A stretch of 64,000 nucleotides of DNA from QHCE01 sp041743105 (lineage in GTDB: Bacteria > Actinomycetota > Actinomycetes > Mycobacteriales > QHCE01): assembly GCA_041743105.1 (NCBI GenBank), contig JBGTNI010000015.1, forward strand, positions 1 to 64,000, read 5' to 3'. The notes beneath the pieces were generated by a model. The model saw nothing but the letters and a program-made list of their open reading frames with translations. It did not search any database and was not told where the DNA came from. Below are positions 60,987 to 64,000 of the stretch, piece after piece (the first letter of the stretch is position 1; each line of letters opens with the position of its first letter). The translations under genes were made by a program, and so were the position numbers.

Positions 60987-61184
60987 GGCCGCCATCTTGT
61001 CATTGCGGGGCCGGCACGCGGTAACCAGCACCGGCCGTCCCGACAATCAAGTCGGCATGCCCACCACTCCCCGAGGCGCCTCGTCCACAGCGGCCCCGCC
61101 ATCCACAACGTGGCTACCACGCCATGGCACCAAGCGCATAGTCGAGAGTTGCCATATCGGAAAGGGAGAGTTATTGTTGCCGCC

Positions 61185-61646
61185 ATGGAAACTCATAGTT
61201 GGTCCAGCCCTGATCCAGCAGCCGCCAGAGCCGCGCTCGACGATGTCGCTTCGGTCCAAGGTCGCGTGGCCGACCGGGTCGATTCGCCGTGGTGGTACCG
61301 GATGGCGCTGGGGCTCACGATGGCGTTGACGTTTGCGGCGATCGGTGTCGGCGGCAACGTCGCGATTCTCGGCGCCGTGACCGGTGGTGCCGTCGTTTCC
61401 CCCTTGCTGACCTGGGCTGTCAGCCGCTCCACGGGGGTGTCACTGGACCGCTACCGGTGGTCGGGCCCAGTAGCGGCCTATATGGCCGGCCTGTTCGTCC
61501 TGCTGAGCGCCGGCCTATGGGTGCGCAGCGGACTCGACGTATCCTGGGCGATGGTGATCGCCGGAATCGGGGCTCTGCTGCTGATCCTTGTCATGGAGCC
61601 CCGCATCGACGCCGCCGTGCGCCGTGACCTCCGGACCACTCGATGA
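61185..61646 (+). CDS. Membrane protein paired with a winged-helix regulator
   Basis: A 153-aa protein from ATG 61185 with about four hydrophobic helices (MALGLTMALTFAAIGVGGNV, GPVAAYMAGLFVLLSAGLWV, SWAMVIAGIGALLLILVME) and a cytoplasmic N-terminus METHSWSSPDPAAARAALDD. It overlaps the following regulator gene by 4 bp (ATGA). Membrane protein/regulator pairs of this layout are common in actinobacteria and of unknown function. Confidence 0.8.
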   Translation: METHSWSSPDPAAARAALDDVASVQGRVADRVDSPWWYRMALGLTMALTFAAIGVGGNVAILGAVTGGAVVSPLLTWAVSRSTGVSLDRYRWSGPVAAYMAGLFVLLSAGLWVRSGLDVSWAMVIAGIGALLLILVMEPRIDAAVRRDLRTTR

Positions 61647-61957
61647 CCCGGACGCCCACCGATCCGGTCTTCGACGAGATCATCCACGCTCCCAACCGGC
61701 TGCAGATCTGCGCCATGCTCGGCCGCGTCGAGTCGCTGGCCTTCGCCACCGTCCGTGACGCTCTCGACGTCAGCGATCCCGTCCTGAGCAAGCATGTCAA
61801 GGTCCTGCAGACCGCGGGCTACCTGTCGATGACCAAGGCCCCGTCTTACTCCCGCACCCGCACCTGGCTCTCCCTCACCCGGACGGGCCGGAAGGCCCTC
61901 GACGGGCACCTCGCCGAGCTACGGCGCATCGCCGCCCTCGCCGGCTCCAAGGTGTGA
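61643..61957 (+). CDS. Winged-helix transcriptional regulator
   Basis: A 104-aa MarR/ArsR-like regulator: FDEIIHAPNRLQICAMLGRV, recognition region DALDVSDPVLSKHVKVLQTA, wing YLSMTKAPSYSRTRTWLSLT, then a dimerisation helix. No metal-binding cysteines are present, so it is not a classical ArsR sensor. Translation is coupled to the membrane protein gene, which is its likely target or partner. Confidence 0.88.
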   Translation: MTRTPTDPVFDEIIHAPNRLQICAMLGRVESLAFATVRDALDVSDPVLSKHVKVLQTAGYLSMTKAPSYSRTRTWLSLTRTGRKALDGHLAELRRIAALAGSKV

Positions 61958-62320
61958 TGGTGCGCGGTGGCCCGCACGCAGCCATCCGCTAGATCGGGTA
62001 GATCCGCGTGTGGCCTCCGCCGCAACCGGAGGGCCCCGGCGAGCTCGCTCACCAATGCGGCATCGTCCAGCCGGAGCGCGGCGGAAACGACCTGAGTGTC
62101 AGAAGCGGCGTGAGCCATTGAGCCGGCGCCTGCCCCATATCGGTACTGTGCCCTCACAGTTTCCGCTGCCATCCTTGAGCACGGCCTGACAGCCGAAGTT
62201 CTCCAGAGAGTGTTACTCAATATCGATGTTTGCAATCGGGTCGGGCTGGCGCACTCGGCGAGGCTGGAGGCATGTTGCAGGTAGTGGCCACGGTGCTCCA
62301 AGTCGATCCTCGATGGTACT
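61958..62320. other. Intergenic region with possible gene remnant
   Basis: No intact gene. On the minus strand a stretch around 61990-62130 reads VVSAALRLDDAALVSELAGA, which looks like part of a coding sequence but lacks a start, a normal length and flanking conservation. It may be a short remnant or chance. Confidence 0.25.
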
Positions 62321-62329
62321 AAGCCGTTC

Positions 62330-62388
62330 GTTACTAAGTCAGCACGAAAGTAGCTCATTTTGCAGATCAGAGGCTGTACTTGTCTAGC
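62330..62388 (+). repeat. Two-hairpin structured repeat, family 2 copy 3
   Basis: Hairpin 1: GTTACT (62330-62335), loop AAGTCAGCACGAA, AGTAGC (62349-62354). Hairpin 2: TGCAG (62361-62365) with CTGTA (62374-62378), including a G-U pair, and GCT with AGC outside it. The flanking sequence downstream is also similar to copy 2. It lies in the gap between the winged-helix regulator and the acylase. Confidence 0.68.
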
Positions 62389-62415
62389 AACTAACGTTGC
62401 TGATTAGTAAAGCAA

Positions 62416-62494
62416 TGAAGGTTATTCACCTGAAATTTCTTGACAGGGAAGCTGCAGCTCAGGAAGGCAGCCGAACCCAACTGAATAACCTTCA
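62416..62494. repeat. 13-bp inverted repeat enclosing 53 bp
   Basis: TGAAGGTTATTCA (62416-62428) and TGAATAACCTTCA (62482-62494) pair perfectly. It begins about 28 bp after the acylase stop (minus strand), so it could be its transcription end. It could also be the terminal repeats of a small non-autonomous element. An internal GCTGC/GCAGC pair is present. Confidence 0.5.
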
Positions 62495-62522
62495 ATAACT
62501 AGTTCGCTGCAGATTCACCGCG

Positions 62523-64000
62523 CTAATCGAACAACGGCGTAATGCGCTTATAGCGGCCCGCGCGCCAATTCTTCATCTCGGAGTAGTACCAGCGCGAAAA
62601 ACGCCGATCTGAAACTCCGCCGGCCAGACAGCTCTCCCATCCGCTCTCGGAGAAGTCAACTACCATGCGATACGACGGCGCAAACGTGGTGAGTCGCCCG
62701 GCGGATCGGTAGATCTGTCCCTGGTGCGGCGTGGCGCGGCCACCGACCAGTGTCAGCGGCCCGCGATCGAAGCCGAACACGCGCGGCAGTTTCCCGCCCA
62801 GGATCAGATGCTCCAACACGACCTTGCGTTTCTCGCCCCAGGGACGCGGTGTTCCGGTTAACGCTCGCGTAGCCGCTTGTTCGAAGAGCTGCTCCCGTGT
62901 CTTGGTACCAAACCAGGGCGAGCGATCCGAGAGCAGAACCCGATCGAAGCTGGCGTAGAAGTCCGTGAATAGGCCGGTCTCATCGAAGAGGAACCCGACC
63001 GTTTGCGCACCGAGCACGGGACCGAACACCGTGTGGAACAGCTCGGCGTAGAAGCGCTCGAACGCCTCCGCTCCCAACGAATCGGCGTCGTACTCGAGAT
63101 TCCACTGCCCTATAGCGCGACCATCGGGTGTGTCGGGAAGCAGCGGCCGCAGCACATCGAGGAAGAGCTCGGCTTGTATCGAGCGGAGGTCCAGCTGGAT
63201 TCGCTTCATATAGGCGGCATCAACTTCCTCCTTAGAGGCGAGAAGCTCGGTGATCCGCTGCGCCCGGTAAGACCCCATGGGGGCGTTGATGGGGGCGATC
63301 TTTCCCAGATGGTTGAGGTCCTGATTGGCGGTGACGATGAAACCGTCAGCCGGATCCAACGAGCGGGGCAGATCTGCTGCCGAATGGAATCCCTGCCAAT
63401 CGTTGTGGGGGTCCCATCCCGGAACGGGGACCAGTCCACTCCAGCCGGGGCGCCGCACCGGTACCAGGCCGGACATTTGGTAGCCGATATGTCCGGCGGC
63501 GTCGGCGAGCACGAAGTTGAACGAGGTTTCGAGGGCACCAAGGTGACGCATTCCCTCCTCGACCGTATGCGCGTTCCACAGCTCGAATATCGCTTCGATC
63601 GATCGGGCTCCGCCGCGCGAGCCGGACCACCGTGTGGATAGCTGGAACCCTTCGCGGACTGGGTCGCCGTCGAGAACTCCGTGTTCCTCGGTTTCCCAGA
63701 ACACGACCTCCTCGGAGGCGCCGCCCTTCTTCGCGATGACCTCGGTGCGCTTGCGCAGTGGTACCCAGCCGTCCTGCCGGCGCACCTGGTCGCCCTTGAC
63801 TTCTTCGATCCACGAGTCGGTGGCGTCGGCAAAGCTGTAGGTCGCGCCCCACGCCAGGTCGTTCGTGCGCGTAAGCAGCAACCCGCAGAGGCCGGGAACG
63901 GTCGCGCTGACCGCGTACCGGCCCGGCGTCTCCACAACGATCTCGTACCAAAGCGCGGGAAGGCGATTGATCTCCAGATGCGGATCGTTGGCGAGGATCG
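62523..64000 (-). CDS. Penicillin-acylase-type hydrolase (5' end off window)
   Basis: Ntn-hydrolase of the penicillin/aculeacin acylase family (peptidase S45), 492 codons visible and still open at the window edge. The visible part begins NDPHLEINRLPALWYEIVVE and contains NDLAWGATYSFADATDSWIE and the beta-chain signature FIVTANQDLNHLGKIAPINA. It ends in the usual C-terminal region (YRMVVDFSESGWESCLAGGV). The signal peptide, alpha chain and catalytic Ser would lie upstream beyond 64000. Such secreted enzymes hydrolyse amides, including acyl-homoserine lactones and beta-lactams; the substrate here is unknown. Confidence 0.88.
   Translation of the reverse strand, partial: ILANDPHLEINRLPALWYEIVVETPGRYAVSATVPGLCGLLLTRTNDLAWGATYSFADATDSWIEEVKGDQVRRQDGWVPLRKRTEVIAKKGGASEEVVFWETEEHGVLDGDPVREGFQLSTRWSGSRGGARSIEAIFELWNAHTVEEGMRHLGALETSFNFVLADAAGHIGYQMSGLVPVRRPGWSGLVPVPGWDPHNDWQGFHSAADLPRSLDPADGFIVTANQDLNHLGKIAPINAPMGSYRAQRITELLASKEEVDAAYMKRIQLDLRSIQAELFLDVLRPLLPDTPDGRAIGQWNLEYDADSLGAEAFERFYAELFHTVFGPVLGAQTVGFLFDETGLFTDFYASFDRVLLSDRSPWFGTKTREQLFEQAATRALTGTPRPWGEKRKVVLEHLILGGKLPRVFGFDRGPLTLVGGRATPHQGQIYRSAGRLTTFAPSYRMVVDFSESGWESCLAGGVSDRRFSRWYYSEMKNWRAGRYKRITPLFD

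Noticed and set aside
61846..62358. 170-aa minus-strand ORF between the regulator and the acylase
   Set aside because: Starts inside the family 2 repeat, overlaps the real regulator gene and lacks a ribosome binding site; at most a short central piece could be a relic.

Overview
The window comes from an actinobacterium, most likely a mycolate-lineage or Pseudonocardiales relative. The evidence is a set of lineage-restricted genes (gpgP, DUF4193, DUF3710, DUF3159, DUF3093, cei, sepIVA, a translational ileS T-box, frequent GTG starts with GTGA overlaps) and local gene order that matches Mycobacterium tuberculosis in blocks. GC looks moderately high (about 60% by eye). The genus cannot be given from the sequence alone. 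No rRNA, tRNA, CRISPR array or intact transposase was seen.

Layout: (1) 1-6.9 kb, minus strand: comEA-comEC-holA (DNA uptake and clamp loader), an isolated fragment-like ORF, then nadD-rsfS-gpgP. (2) 7.0-12.7 kb: rplU-rpmA-obgE and rne, with a divergent sugar kinase (pfkB family) inserted between rplU and rne. (3) 13.0-24.3 kb, minus strand: valS-glycosyltransferase-folC-DUF4233-ndk, then ileS behind a T-box with two small downstream genes. The ndk is of an unusual long type. (4) 24.3-27.4 kb: an accessory island with a leaderless vapBC pair and a 685-aa protein of unknown family. (5) 27.5-39.6 kb: ftsK, two related beta-propeller membrane proteins, a hypothetical gene, rnj, dapA, a second leaderless vapBC, an ABM monooxygenase and thyX. 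(6) 39.7-44.5 kb: DUF2752, a zinc-ribbon protein, an SCO5389-like protein and two paralogous HTH/TPR regulators. (7) 44.9-52.6 kb: a block collinear with Rv2693c-Rv2703 (DUF3159, OB-fold, DUF3710, dut, DUF3093, DUF4193, cei, suhB, sigA) but lacking ppgK, then DUF7455. (8) 52.7-55.4 kb: sepIVA, coaD, rsmD, nusB and efp, all minus. (9) 55.5-64 kb: two tandem sarcosine-oxidase-type flavoenzymes, a decayed relBE pair, a sirtuin, asnB, a membrane protein with its winged-helix regulator, and a penicillin-acylase-type hydrolase that leaves the window.

The most striking non-coding content is two families of interspersed, structured repeats. Family 1 is a ~105-170 bp nested palindrome (outer arm CGCCAATAGG or variants, inner arm GAGCCGCC/GGCGGCTC). 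Clear copies occur at 18.3, 36.4, 46.0, 47.2 and 48.3 kb, and a decayed copy at 44.8 kb. The copies keep pairing through compensatory and G-U changes and often supply the stop codon of the flanking gene. Family 2 is a ~70-nt two-hairpin element (GUUACU, 13-nt loop, AGUAGC, then a variable but paired second hairpin). It is present as a tandem pair at 44.6-44.7 kb and singly at 62.3 kb.

Functionally the window is mostly housekeeping: translation, replication and division, RNA decay, nucleotide metabolism and the primary sigma factor. Accessory genes sit at the seams between conserved blocks, which implies repeated rearrangement and insertion at these points.
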